From NCBI GenBank assembly GCA_000328365.1, contig KB312450.1:292897-356896 (forward strand): a stretch of 64,000 bases of DNA, in the 5' to 3' direction. The number at the start of each line of letters is the position of its first letter. Within the stretch, counting starts at the first letter, position 1. This document shows, one piece after another, positions 34,951 to 46,183 of the stretch. This DNA is from Capitella teleta (lineage: Eukaryota > Annelida > Polychaeta > Capitellidae). The notes beneath the pieces were generated by a model that had not been told where the DNA came from, did no database searches, and was given only the letters and a program-made list of their open reading frames with translations. The position numbers and the translations under genes were made by a program.

Positions 34951-36987
34951 ATGTATTCAGAATCCTTGATTGAAGAATTTGATCGCGTGGTCGAAACAAA
35001 TGACTCGGTGATCTATCTCAACTACTCCTGTCTGGAGGAATTTCCGCGGGAAATTCTGGACAATGTTGCTTATCGACACATTCGCAGAGTTTATGCCAAA
35101 AGGAATTTGCTGAAATCTTTGGTTTGTTCTGGAATTTGTTGATTGTTCACAGGCTTCTATGAATTACTTTTTAGCCCAAGGATATCGGCTTGCTCAATCA
35201 TCTCGTTGAACTGTGAGTATAGTGACTAGCTTTATTAGTTAATTAGATCATCCTAATTTGCTTGATATCTTCAAGGTATCTACACTCGAATGAACTAACA
35301 GAACTTGGGGAAGGTGGGATTTTTTGCTTGTAATCATCAAGTCGGATTCTAACGTTACAATTTTTGTTATAAAGGAATTGGCCGCCTGGCAAATTTGCAA
35401 TCTTTGGATGTGAGTAACAATCGACTAACGGCTCTGCCTCGCAGCATCGGAGAACTCCTATCGCTGGACCGATTGATCCTATCCAACAACTCACTGAGAT
35501 CTCTTCCTGCGGGTGAGTCATTCCGACTTAATCACGGTTATCGTCGGTCGGCATTCTGTCGGTCATTGTTTCAATTTTGATCCGAGATTGAAATGAATTG
35601 CATCTAGCATATGTTCAGTACTTACTGATTAGCATTTCACCTCAGCAAAAAATTAACACACTGAATGAAGATCATTTAATTTACCTATATGATCAAATTA
35701 AAATGTAATGCAATTGAACGTCATGCTTAATTGTAATTGCTTTTACTCTTATATGAAAACCTGAAGAGTACTTGTGTCTCACGTATTACGTGACCTTCTG
35801 CTTTTCACAGAGATTGGACGTCTGCAGAATCTCGCAGTGTTAGAAGTGATGAACAACCAGCTGAGATCTCTTCCGCTTGAAATCGGGTCATGTGACCATT
35901 TGAGTCGTCTTCTTCTTGATCGCAATCAACTGCAGTGGCTCCCTCTGCAGCTCTGCGACATGAAATGTCTTGAGGAATTGTCGGTCGTTGCAAACCGCCT
36001 TCTCGCTCTGCCATTCGGTATTAATTATTTCTTGTGAATTTAATTTTTAAATTCCTCTGCCATCTGAAAACAAGCAAAATTTATAAAGGGGCAAACAATT
36101 AGGATCCGGAAAAGAGCGCTGATTCAAGTGATCCAATAAAAAAATTATAATCAAATTTGATAAAAAGACGCAGTTTAAATACTCGGTATGAAGAACGGTA
36201 TCCCGCCATCATGGTTTTTTATATCTGGTCCAGTACAACGAGAAAAATAAAATTTCATTACTTATAATGAAAAATGTTTGAGTTAACTCCTGAATATTTT
36301 TTCTGATCTCAGATCTCGGTGATAGCAGCAGTTTAAAGCGAGTGTATGTTGACAATAACCCCTATCTGCATGCTCTTCCTGTTGGAATATACGCTCAGGA
36401 AATCGGCTTCAATGGGTGAGTGGTGTGCTTAATGATTCAGAGTTAATGCTTATTTGGCTCTTCAGTTGTGGAAGTGCAAACTTCCTCCAGGATGCCTCCC
36501 TTACTCACATACCCTCTGTCGTTATCGATCATTCTGAATCCATCTCCAAACAAATGTGGCTTTCTCCTCATCTGCGAAGAATCGGTAACCAGGACAACCG
36601 ATTTGTGCCCTCTTTGACCGAGCTGAGTCTGCGATCTGTTTACTTCCACCACAAACAAGGTATTGTTGCCATGGATACAATCAGTCATTGAGATAAACAT
36701 CAATCTTATCAATGCCTACCGTGACAGCTATATCAACTGATGACGTACCTTCCTCTCTGTACGTTTCTCTTACGCACCCGATTTGCCTCTGCCACTGTTG
36801 CCAGCGCCCTATCTTCCATGAGGCGTACCCGATGGTGTTTGAAGGACAGATCCGCCTCTACACTCTCTACCGTGTCACGCTCTGTTGCTCATGGAAATGC
36901 GTTCGTCTGGCTGCTTTGATCGTGCAGCTGCCCTTGATCTACCCGAACCCCACGCATCTCAATTGGGCCGTTGCGCTGGTTGAGTGA
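34951..36987 (+). CDS. LRRC28: Leucine-rich repeat-containing protein 28
   Basis: Eight coding exons: 34951-35121, 35175-35212, 35276-35313, 35375-35512, 35811-36017, 36313-36415, 36466-36659, 36728-36987. They join in frame into 382 residues; human LRRC28 is about 367. The N terminus (FPREILDNVAYRHIRRVYAK) matches the vertebrate start. Repeats follow with LxxLxLxxNxL spacing (LVELYLHSNELTEL, LQSLDVSNNRLTALP, LAVLEVMNNQLRSLP, LSRLLLDRNQLQWLP, LEELSVVANRLLALP). VYVDNNPYLHALPVGIY and IGFNGCGSANF match the family's junction block. The C-terminal cysteine-rich tail (PICLCHCCQRPIF, LCCSWKC) matches its HCHRCSEPMF and CCSTQC. Exons of 38 bp are unusually short. The molecular role is poorly known in the family; the orthology call is firm. 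Confidence 0.93.
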
Positions 36988-38227
36988 AACTACCTCTTGA
37001 GTGTTTTGAAGCGCTTATATACTGTTTTAAGTGGTGATACCTGGTTAAACCAACCAACTTGTGATTTACCAATGGTCTTATTTTTGTGCTAATTACTATT
37101 CATTCTGATCAAACATCAAGATATCTGAAGAGATTAGGATTCTGCGCATCTCGTTTTTTTATTTTCTCGGCACGATTCTTTCACGTACGCTGTTTCCGAT
37201 GCATTTTCACCACCGATCTTAAATTATTGATACATATCTATGTTTATCATATCTCTATCGCAGCAGTTCATTTTCGGGATCAACCGTAATGACAAACAAG
37301 ATTCTCACAAAATAGACTGTTCCAGTCACTCAGATCTTCAAATATGTTAATGTACCGGTGCGTACGGTTTACTGTATTCGATCTACGGGGTATTCCTTGG
37401 GTACTCTTCTGGGTATTCAAAGCTATGGTGTGCTCTGCACGGCCATGAATTTTCCGGTTTTATTTTTGTTTATTTAGTACTACCGGTTTGGAAATTTTCA
37501 TTGTTTTCTGTACGTTTTCTTTCTCTTCCCATACACGTATAACATACTTGTTCATCATTTGCTCTTTATATATTTCCGGATATTGAATATTTCAATGATG
37601 TTAAAAGTTAAAATTTATTGTTTCCTGTTTTTTTTTGTTTTTTTTTAAATATTTTTTTATTACTTTGAAAGCCAGTTTAATATTGATACTTTATGGATAT
37701 TTAGAATCTTAATTAGTTAGTTTATCAGTATTTCAAGATATTACCATTCATATTCAAGTTACTACATAATTTATATACAATTATGTGTATAATCTTGTTT
37801 TCTTTTCTTTAATTTTACTTTTACTGTATGTGTAATACATGTTTTAATTTACATGGTCCTGACTATAGTTTACCAGTTTTTATTGTAGCTTTTTATACTT
37901 TTACAGGGAGTTTAGTAATGTTATTGATATTAGTTTGTATATATTAGTATGTATGTGCCATATATGTGCATGTATAGCTTCTTTTCTGGGTAAAACTTTT
38001 GAATAAATCACATTTATCCAGCTGTTATTTTATAACTTGTACTGTAATTATGTTGAAAGGGGGAGCGGGTGGGTGATGCAATGAATGGTATTTCTGTATG
38101 TGCATCTCGAAGGTAATTATTCAGCAATTATTTCTTTACTCAGCAGTTTGGATTATCAGTTTTGCTGATCGATACATCCATAAATATACCGACTGTTTTT
38201 AGAGTCTCACTTAGTTGACTCCCTGTC
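36988..38227. other. LRRC28 3' UTR and intergenic sequence
   Basis: AATAAA at 38002-38007, about 1 kb after the stop, is the likely poly-A signal. Nothing else is seen. Confidence 0.4.
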
Positions 38228-38271
38228 GAAGCTAGAAGAGCTATCATGCAGCGTCTGAGTGAAGATCGCAT
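38228..38271 (-). pseudogene. Truncated third copy of the PAN-like secreted gene
   Basis: The minus strand encodes MRSSLRRCMIALLAS, matching the signal peptide of the two intact copies. Similarity stops at 38228, so nearly the whole coding body is missing. The promoter-side sequence to about 38900 still matches that of the copy at 39.4-40.2 kb. This is a tandem duplicate that lost its 3' part. Confidence 0.75.
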
Positions 38272-38900
38272 TCTGTTGAGCAGGAAACTTACCTTCTCTG
38301 AGATTCAACCTTAGTGATGGACTGTGTGGACAATGGGATGAACGTTAAAAGGGGTACCTCTGTTTTGTAGGAGATATGTCCGGAGATCGATACATGAGTG
38401 TCGGGGATGTTGTTTGCAGTGTTATGTACAACGTTTGTGAAGAATGTGTTGGCCGGGTTTGTGTGCGATTTCTATTTGATTGGTAATTTGCGTGTCGTGT
38501 TGACAACATTAATTCATGTTGATTTGTGTGATAGCCGTGTCAGTGTGAGTTTTTCTACTTAAAATGCCTTAACGTATTTTAGAGTGTTCGATTGATTGCT
38601 GGATAATTTTGTTGCAATATGTTCTGTTTCAGATTGTCACGTAGAGCTCTGAGAAAGTGAAGAGAAGTTCTTCGGGAGGTGATCTCGTTCTGCAGGCGCC
38701 CAGTACAAAAAAAAAAAAAAAAAAAAATAAAATAATAATAATAGTAATAATAATAAAAAATAAATAAATGTCACCAGTCGGCTGAAATTGAGGATTCCAA
38801 AACAAAAGATCACTTGCACCATGCTGAAAAAAGCCTGGCTGGCTTGCTTGAAAAATGTTCCTCACGGAGCCAGGGATATACCCAAATTAATGATTTAAGC
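38228..38900. repeat. Tandem duplication unit, truncated end
   Basis: This stretch matches 40164-40870: the signal-peptide start, then GTGATAG and GTGTCAG motifs, GGTGATCTCGTTCTGCAG, a poly-A run and GCTTGAAAAATGTT. Small indels separate the copies, and both poly-A runs sit at the same place. Confidence 0.7.
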
Positions 38901-39375
38901 TGGAATACTAGAAATATTGACGCACCCCCCCCCCTCTCTTAAAAAAACCCCAACATAATATCAGACTTGGCCACAATTAATTTGACCTAAAAATATGTAT
39001 TTATTAAAATATGCATTGATTGTCTTCCAAAATTACTGCCATCAAAAGTTACGATCAGCTTATTATTATCAAATCGCCAAACATACAAGAATGAGGGCGA
39101 CACAAACATCGTTCTCTAAGATGGTTTCTATTTATTTGATACTTTTCTTAAATATATCAAGCAGCACTAAATTGAAACACTCAAAAGCTTCCCTCTCCGA
39201 TGAAAAGCATGATATCTAAGCAGTTGTCCAGGTTCAACTTCAAAAAGATACACCGCGACAGTCGACCCATGTGACACACTGCATGGCTTCGGTTGCACAT
39301 TGCAAACATATAAAAGTAGCAGGCATGCTTGATGAAATGGTAGTTGAACAATGGTGCTCAAGATTTCAGCTTAAC

Positions 39376-40203
39376 TTATAATGGACAATACATATACTCG
39401 TACACAAAAATATCCTTGTCAACCAAACAATCTGGCAGTGCTGTGTGTGTCCTTCTTTGGCAGCCGCATTTGGTGCTGGTTTTCAACTCAAGAGATATGG
39501 AATCTGGTAGAGCCCGGCATACTTCTTCACACTCTTCCATTGTAGCAACAGTTACAACCTGAATATTGCCGAACAACATCTTTTTACCTGGAAAGGGGTC
39601 TGACCAGACGTGATGGACAATTGCTGTGGAGCAAGAAGACGGGGTTGAATGTTTGACCTTTCAACGTCAGATCAGAGGTCAGAGAATTAGTTCAGAATTC
39701 AGCTTCATACAAGTTATGATGTTCATATAATTGCTGCTATTTTAGTCCCAGTTAATTTGTGTGTGGTTTTACTCAGTCATCGGCTGCAACCAATAATTCT
39801 TGCATGTCTTCTCCATTGATTGATTTGTTAGCACCAGCGTTTAAACTGAAGCAGAGTAAACAAGTAGAAGGTGTGGTGTCCTACCTTGATCCCATTGCCT
39901 TTCGATGAGCATGCTTCCTTTCTTGTCCACCATAATTTCCTCGTCATTCAATACGATGTCGTACATTGCACAAGTCAATCCCAGTTCATCATAAATTGCC
40001 ACCAAGCAGCATGGCTTTGATGCACACATCGAATAGCAATCCAAGTAATGGTCTGCGAATTCTGTTGCTTGAGCAGGATAATTCAGCTCGGCCCCTTTTC
40101 CTCTCCGAATAGTTAGCAATTCATTTCTCGTTGTGACACATTCGATTTTGACGATGATCGAAGCTAGAAGAGCGATCGTGCAGCGTCTGAGTGAAGATCC
40201 CAT
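39376..40203 (-). CDS. Small secreted PAN/apple-like protein, copy A
   Basis: Two exons on the minus strand: 40203-39885 and 39623-39376, joined in phase 1, 188 residues. A signal peptide (LRRCTIALLASIIV) starts the protein. The first module has DCYSMCASKPCCLVAIYDE followed by LTCAMYDI, the Cys-x3-Cys and later Cys-x-x-Tyr pattern of PAN/apple domains. Such domains usually bind protein or carbohydrate ligands outside the cell. The second exon starts IVHHVWSD and carries MEECEEVCRALPDSISLELK and KCGCQ, a second cysteine cluster. The acceptor is the strong CTTGCTCCACAG; an internal CCAG eight bases before MLFGN would also keep frame but is not conserved in copy B. AATAAA lies about 240 bases downstream on this strand. 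Secretion is inferred; I do not recognise the exact family. Confidence 0.75.
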
Positions 40204-40699
40204 TCTGTTGAGCAGGAAACTTAGCTTCTCTGAGATTCAACCTTAGCCATGAACTCATTCTGTGTGAAAAATGAGGGAAGTTTAAATGGGGTACGTTTGT
40301 TTGTGAGAGATATGTGAGGACGTGGTGTGGGTGTTTGGGATGTTGTTTGCAGTGGGACTTTTATGTGTATGAAGAACGTACAGTCTGTGATATCTGTTTG
40401 ATTTGTAATTTGCGTGTCATGTTGACAACATTTATGCCGAGTCGGGTGATAGTGGTGTCAGTTTGAGTTTTTCTGTTTTTAAATGCCATTTATATGCTTC
40501 CATGTTTCTTCTTGGATTGTTCTTGTGTGTGTTGAATGGCTGGTCGTATTGTGCTATTCATCGTGTTTGGTTGTTTTCTTCGGAATTTTGTTGAAGCTGG
40601 ATATGTTGGTTTTGAGATTATCACTCTAGATATCTAATATTTAAAGAATGCGAGGAAAGGTTCTTAGCAAGGTGATCTCGTTCTGCAGGGGCGCAATGT

Positions 40700-40733
<34 letters not shown>

Positions 40734-40870
40734 AGAAAAAATGATGTCGCCTGTCTGCTGAAATTCACGTGCGCTATGAATAAAAGGGCTATGTTTGCTT
40801 GAAAAATGTTGCACATGGAGCTAGAGACCCCAGCGATATTCCCAATTAATTTAAGCCAGGTCTTAAAATA

Positions 40871-43022
40871 CTGTGGTCATTGTTTTAGACTTTATTTCAG
40901 TCATTAGTGTTGATCTCTAATAGTCTGTAAACATCTACTAAATCTTGTCAAGTGATTGCCAACAGTATTTTATTTTTAATCGCATTAAATGTCTTTTAAA
41001 ATATTGTTCTATAATTGATGTCGTTTCAAATATGATTACATAATAAAATCTGACCCGAATAAATAAAATACATATTGATTGTATCATTATTATGCTTGTT
41101 AATATGTTATATAATAATTCGTTTATTATCCATCGAACAACACAAACATTGCTGATAACGATCCCAACAACATGCTAGGTAGTTTGTGGCATTGGAGCAT
41201 CGAATCTAACTAAAATTGTTATACTTATTTGTATTCAATAATTTCTATTGAACGGCCTTTTTGTCCCATTCGGCTCTTATTTGTTCCAAATGTCAGCGTT
41301 TCTTATATTGACGCATAAGAATTTCCTTGAATTCGATCACCTATCATTTATACAGAGAAGAACAAAGACTTTGACATCAATACTCCAGGTCGGTTTGACC
41401 GGCTGTCGGCACTCCTATGCCGACCGTGCAGGTCGAGGTCTCGAGTTCGAGAACCGCGATCTGACCATGGGCGTTAAGATTGTGAATTATAATTGTGATT
41501 TAGGATAATTATAATTCTTCGGTAATTCTGTAGTGCTGTCCAATTTTGCAACATGTTTGGGACAGTATTCTACTGTATTTGGGATTTATCGATAAGAGTA
41601 GGTTTCTGTTCAGGCGCCCGTGTCAACCGAATGGATTGGGTGGAGCCGTATAGAACCCAATCATGCCCAATTCCTCATTACTTCGGATACAAAATCAATT
41701 CAAAGCTATTTATATCTTTTCGTGAAATTGTTCATGTAGAAAACATAGAGGGCATAAAAAGGCACAGATGCCCAAACAAATTATACAAGGATACCTCCAA
41801 CAAACACTTGTGAAGTGAATATATACTATTAAGTGAAATATTGCGTTATTTCAGTCATTAATAGTGTTAATCTTGATTAGTAAACAATGATTAGATCTTG
41901 GAAAACCAGTTGGTCGTTCGCGGCCTTTTGTATTTAAGAGCATTCAAACATAATCGTAAAGTGAATACATATCTGAATGTTTAGTTAATCATCATAAACA
42001 TAAACCTTCATAAACATTGTAGAAAATCATACTAATAATACTGCTCAATCAAATGAAGCTGAAGGACACATATACTTCCAGTGTATCAATACAGCATATG
42101 TGCGTGCAATCGTGGCAATGACTGAACTACTGTGCACTGGGTCATTTGATATCCAGTGGCCTTTATTGCAAGTACTTTGCGAGTGCGTGATCAGAATACA
42201 GAATCCGGAGTTGGACTTTCAATCCATAGAAAGGCTTATAAGGCCTTCGATTTTCCTTTATGCTAAATGAATGATTTACTTTTTTTCCGAGTAGCACAGA
42301 ACATTGCCAAACATTGGCGAATACATCCAGTGAACGAAAAAAGGACTACTTCCATTGTGATTGATCGACAAAGCTCGTTTTGAGAATTTTGAAAAATATG
42401 ACTACTGATGGTAATTAAGTATTGTATGCCTGCATTGTAAATTAATTGAATTCATCCTCAAGTAGTGTTTTGAAAACGATTTAATCTGTTTACAGGAAGA
42501 CCAGAGATACGTCTAAACACGTCGGTCAAATAGGTCAACCCACTATTCCGCCGATGCGCTTCGGCGAAATGATGACGCCCCAATAAGTACACTCGATATA
42601 AGACGGCCACAATTAACTCACGGAGTCAATACCAAAGACTATATAGTGCAGAATTAATGATCACTTTAGCGAGAATTAACCACCGCTGTTGATTGATTGT
42701 TAGCCTGCAAAGAAAACAAAACAACGATCTTCTTCCAAAATTACTGCCATCAAACTTAGGACCAGCTTAATCATTGGGTTTCAAATGTATCATTAAATAC
42801 CAGCCAATAAAATGAGGTCGACACAGAAATCATTTTCTAAGATGGTTCATATTTATTGTATACTTTTCTTAATTATATCAAGTATCATTAATTTAAAACA
42901 TTCAAAATCATCGTGTGACAGACTGTGTGGCTTCGGTTGCACATTGCAAACATCTATAAAAAGTAGCAGGCATGCTTGACGAAATGGTGGTTGAGCAATG
43001 GTGCTCAAGATTTCAGCTTAAC
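40871..43022. other. Sequence between PAN-like copies
   Basis: Contains SINE copy 2 (41389-41690). From about 42720 it matches the 3' flank of copy A (39010-39375), so the duplicated unit begins there. No other exon is supported. Confidence 0.45.
41389..41690 (+). repeat. tRNA-derived SINE, copy 2
   Basis: Lacks a good A box but has CTATGCCGACCGTG, GAGTTCGAGAACCGCG in the B-box position, GGGCGTTAAGATTGTGAATT and the tail GGGTGGAGCCG. All are in the same order as in the copies at 34.5 and 44.6 kb. Confidence 0.75.
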
Positions 43023-44000
43023 TTATAATGGACAATACATATACTCGTACACAAAAATATCGTCGTCAACCAACAGATCTGGTAGTGCAGTGTGTATCCG
43101 TCTTTGGCAATTGCATCGAGTGCTGGTTTTCAACTCAAGAGATATGGCATCTGGTAGAGCTCGACATACTTTTTGACAGTCTTCCATTGTAGCAACAGTT
43201 TCAACGTGAATATTGCCGAACAACATCTTTTTGCGTGGAATGGAGTCTGACCAGACGTGATGAACAATCGCTGTGGAGCAAGAAAAATGGATTTGAATGT
43301 TTAATCTTTCAAGGTCAGATCAGAGGTCAGGGAATTAGTTCAGAATTCAGCTTCATACAAGTTATTATGTTCATAGGGTGTACAATATAATAGCTGCTAT
43401 TTTAGTCCCAGTTAATTTGTCTGTGGTTTCAATCAGACATCAGCCACAATCAATATTTCTTGCTTGTCTTCTCCATTGGTTGATTAAAAAACTCTTTATA
43501 AAACTTTATCTGGTATAGAACTGACAACAAAGAGGTCCAAACCCCGATAAGGAATCGGTAGGATGACTTTGAACAATTCAATAAGGGATATTCGTGGGAT
43601 TTGGCCTTTTTCGATTGTCAAAGGAAAGCACCAACATTTAAACTGAAGCAGAGGAATCAAGTAGAGGGTGTGGTGTCCTACCTTGATCCCATTGCCTTTC
43701 GATGAGCATGCTTCCTTCCTTGTCCACCATAAATTCCTCGTCATTCAATACGATGTCGTACATTGCACAGGTCAATCCCAGCTCATCATAAATTGCCACC
43801 AAGCAGCATGGCTTTGATGCACACATCGAATAGCAATTGAAGTAATGGTCAGCGAATTCTGTTGCTTGAGCAGGATAATTTAGAGTTGTTCCTTTTCCTC
43901 TCCGAATAGTTAGCAATTCATTTCTCGTGGTGACACACTCGATTGTGACGATGATCGAAGCTAGAAGAACGATCGTGCAGCGTCTGAGTGAAGATCCCAT
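43023..44000 (-). CDS. Small secreted PAN/apple-like protein, copy B
   Basis: Same design as copy A: exons 44000-43682 and 43270-43023, phase 1, 188 residues. Exon 1 differs from copy A at about 8 of 106 residues, exon 2 at more (about 11 of the last 67), with both frames open. That argues for function in both. The second cluster loses one cysteine (DCLV in A, DLLV here). The intron is about 150 bases longer because of inserted sequence near 43486-43634. The internal CCAG present in copy A is CCAC here, so only the upstream acceptor works. Upstream sequence diverges from copy A at about 44035. Confidence 0.75.
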
Positions 44001-44609
44001 TCTGTTTAGCAGAGAACTTGGCGTCGTTGAGATGCAACTGGTGTCTATCTTAGACTTGCAGTTTGTCTATTTATCTGGCTGGTGCAGTTGCCGTGTTGGT
44101 CATTGATCTTACACAGTCGACCTTTGTCATGATAGATCGAACACTCTTCTATTTTCCTTTTGGGGCATGTCACGGAGAACAATTGATATGCAGTTCTTGT
44201 GGTGCGTCTACATACTAGCAACTTTTGCAAGAGACCTGTTTACTCATTAATCGCGTGTTTGACCCTGATGATCCATTGAAGGTTGGAGACTGCCCGATTA
44301 TCTCAGTCGTGACGACCCGGATAATGTACAAAACAAAGAAACAAAGACAGACATTTCACTTGCATGGTGGCGATTTGCTAAACACGCGTAAGACAAAAAC
44401 GTTATCCCAAGCTCATCAATGTTGGGGAAGCAAAAAGAGCGAAAAAGTGTGCAATTTGATACAAGTGTAAAATACATGTATACATGTGCATAAAATCAAC
44501 TTACTGACATTGCACTGAAGAAAGTTTTGCACGCAGAATAGGTTTGTTGTGGACATATTCATATGAGCCCCATCTTTCCGTCTCGTGTTAGGTCACCAAA
44601 TCAAATATT

Positions 44610-44967
44610 AGGCATAAAGTAGTATGGGGCATGATGGGGTTTTACGGCTCCACCCAACCATTTGGATGATACGGGCGCCAGAACAGAAGACCCGGGAGCG
44701 GGGTTTTCCCATACTCTTATCGATAAATCCCAAGGGTTCTTTATCCTGCATACCACTACAGACAGTAGTACACAGCGCCCGGCTTTGTTACGCAGTTGGG
44801 CAGCACTGCAGAGTCACCGAAGAATTACAATTATAACGAATTACAAATATAATTCACAATCATAACGCCCGTGGTCTGATCGGGTCTCGAACCCGGGATC
44901 TTGACCCCCACGGTCGGCATAGGATTACAGTCAACCGGTTTAACCCACTGAGCTATTCGATGCCTCT
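44610..44967 (-). repeat. tRNA-derived SINE, copy 3 (best preserved)
   Basis: On the minus strand it starts AGAGGCATCGAATAGCTC, with A box TAGCTCAGTGGGTTAA and B box GGGTTCGAGACCC at tRNA spacing. The shared body GGGCGTTATGATTGTGAATT and tail GGGTGGAGCCGT follow. The internal Pol III promoter looks intact. It is not a working tRNA gene because the sequence beyond the B box does not close an acceptor stem. Confidence 0.8.
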
Positions 44968-46183
44968 CATGAAGTAGTAAACCCTTATAAATGCATGCGT
45001 GCAACGGCTTAGTTTGGTGGTTATCAGAATAATCAACTATTAACTATAATCTCAGCGTAATAAACATTGCATAATTCTCATTTGTCATACTTAGATATAA
45101 AATTCTATGCATGTATGAGTTGTTGCTTCTTCGATATAGCCAAACCAATGTTTACAATTGCCTTTAGCTATTGCCTTTCTTTCTTTTGCCTCAAAAGTTT
45201 CATTTACCTAGCCACCAACTAGCTAGCACTAATATTTGCCATCTGCAACGTTAGTCACTCGTATCTATATTGCAGAAATATTAAAGTCAAACCCCCAGAC
45301 ACAACTCAAATACCAGTATAAGTATTGAAAATGCCATAACGGAGCTTGTTTATATACGATGTGAGCCTTTATTCATATGCAAATGTCGTGACGTGGCCGA
45401 GTTAGGCAAAAAAAGCCTTTAACACAGTAGAACTCCTCTATTGCAATCTCAAAAGAAATAATATTATGTAGAACATCGCTATTGCCAAACAATTTTAATC
45501 TCGTCGCTCCGTCGCTCATTGACTTAATTTTGAATAATTATATAATTGTGACCGGTGCAATGTGAAACCGGATTTGCAGTATTAAGTGTGCGCTGTATTC
45601 AATTATAGTTGTGCCATTCGTGCGTGTTATATGACGATGTCCTATTTAAACTGAGCGGTTTGCTCCTCGAGAAATCGGGTTTCACGGCTCACGCTGTTTT
45701 CAATTATTGATTTGTGGGAAACAGATTTTTGTACAAAACAGCCTACGCCATTAGCACGAGGTTTTTGGCAGTGATACACGATCAATTGAACAACATTACA
45801 TCATCAGACATGTAATGACAATCCACTCGGTTTGATATCAAACGAAACAAGGTTAGTGTTACAGACGATTTCATGCATTATAATAATTATTTTGTTCAAT
45901 GAAACAATCAATTTTAAGATATGATTAAAATAGTATAGCTAGCTTTATATAGGTCTATTGATTGCTGCCTACGACTGTTAAAACGTACATTTATTTTGAT
46001 AATTAACAATGAGTATTGTTATTTCTCGTTTTGGCATATTGATTCATTGGTTCATTTGAATAAATCACCCCATTGCCATGGCAACCGAACTCAAATTCTC
46101 ACCCATCCTTGTGCAATTTTATACTCTTACTAATGATCATGTTTTCATGTCGTTGTGTTGACTGCTGCATCTCGTACAGAGCC
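44968..46183. other. Intergenic sequence upstream of ACE
   Basis: AT-rich; no exon recognised. It presumably includes the ACE promoter. Confidence 0.35.

Noticed and set aside
43240-43260. PAN-like copy B first looked like a pseudogene because an internal CCAG acceptor of copy A is CCAC
   Set aside because: A stronger acceptor (CTCCACAG) 36 bases upstream is present in both copies and keeps the frame, so copy B is intact.
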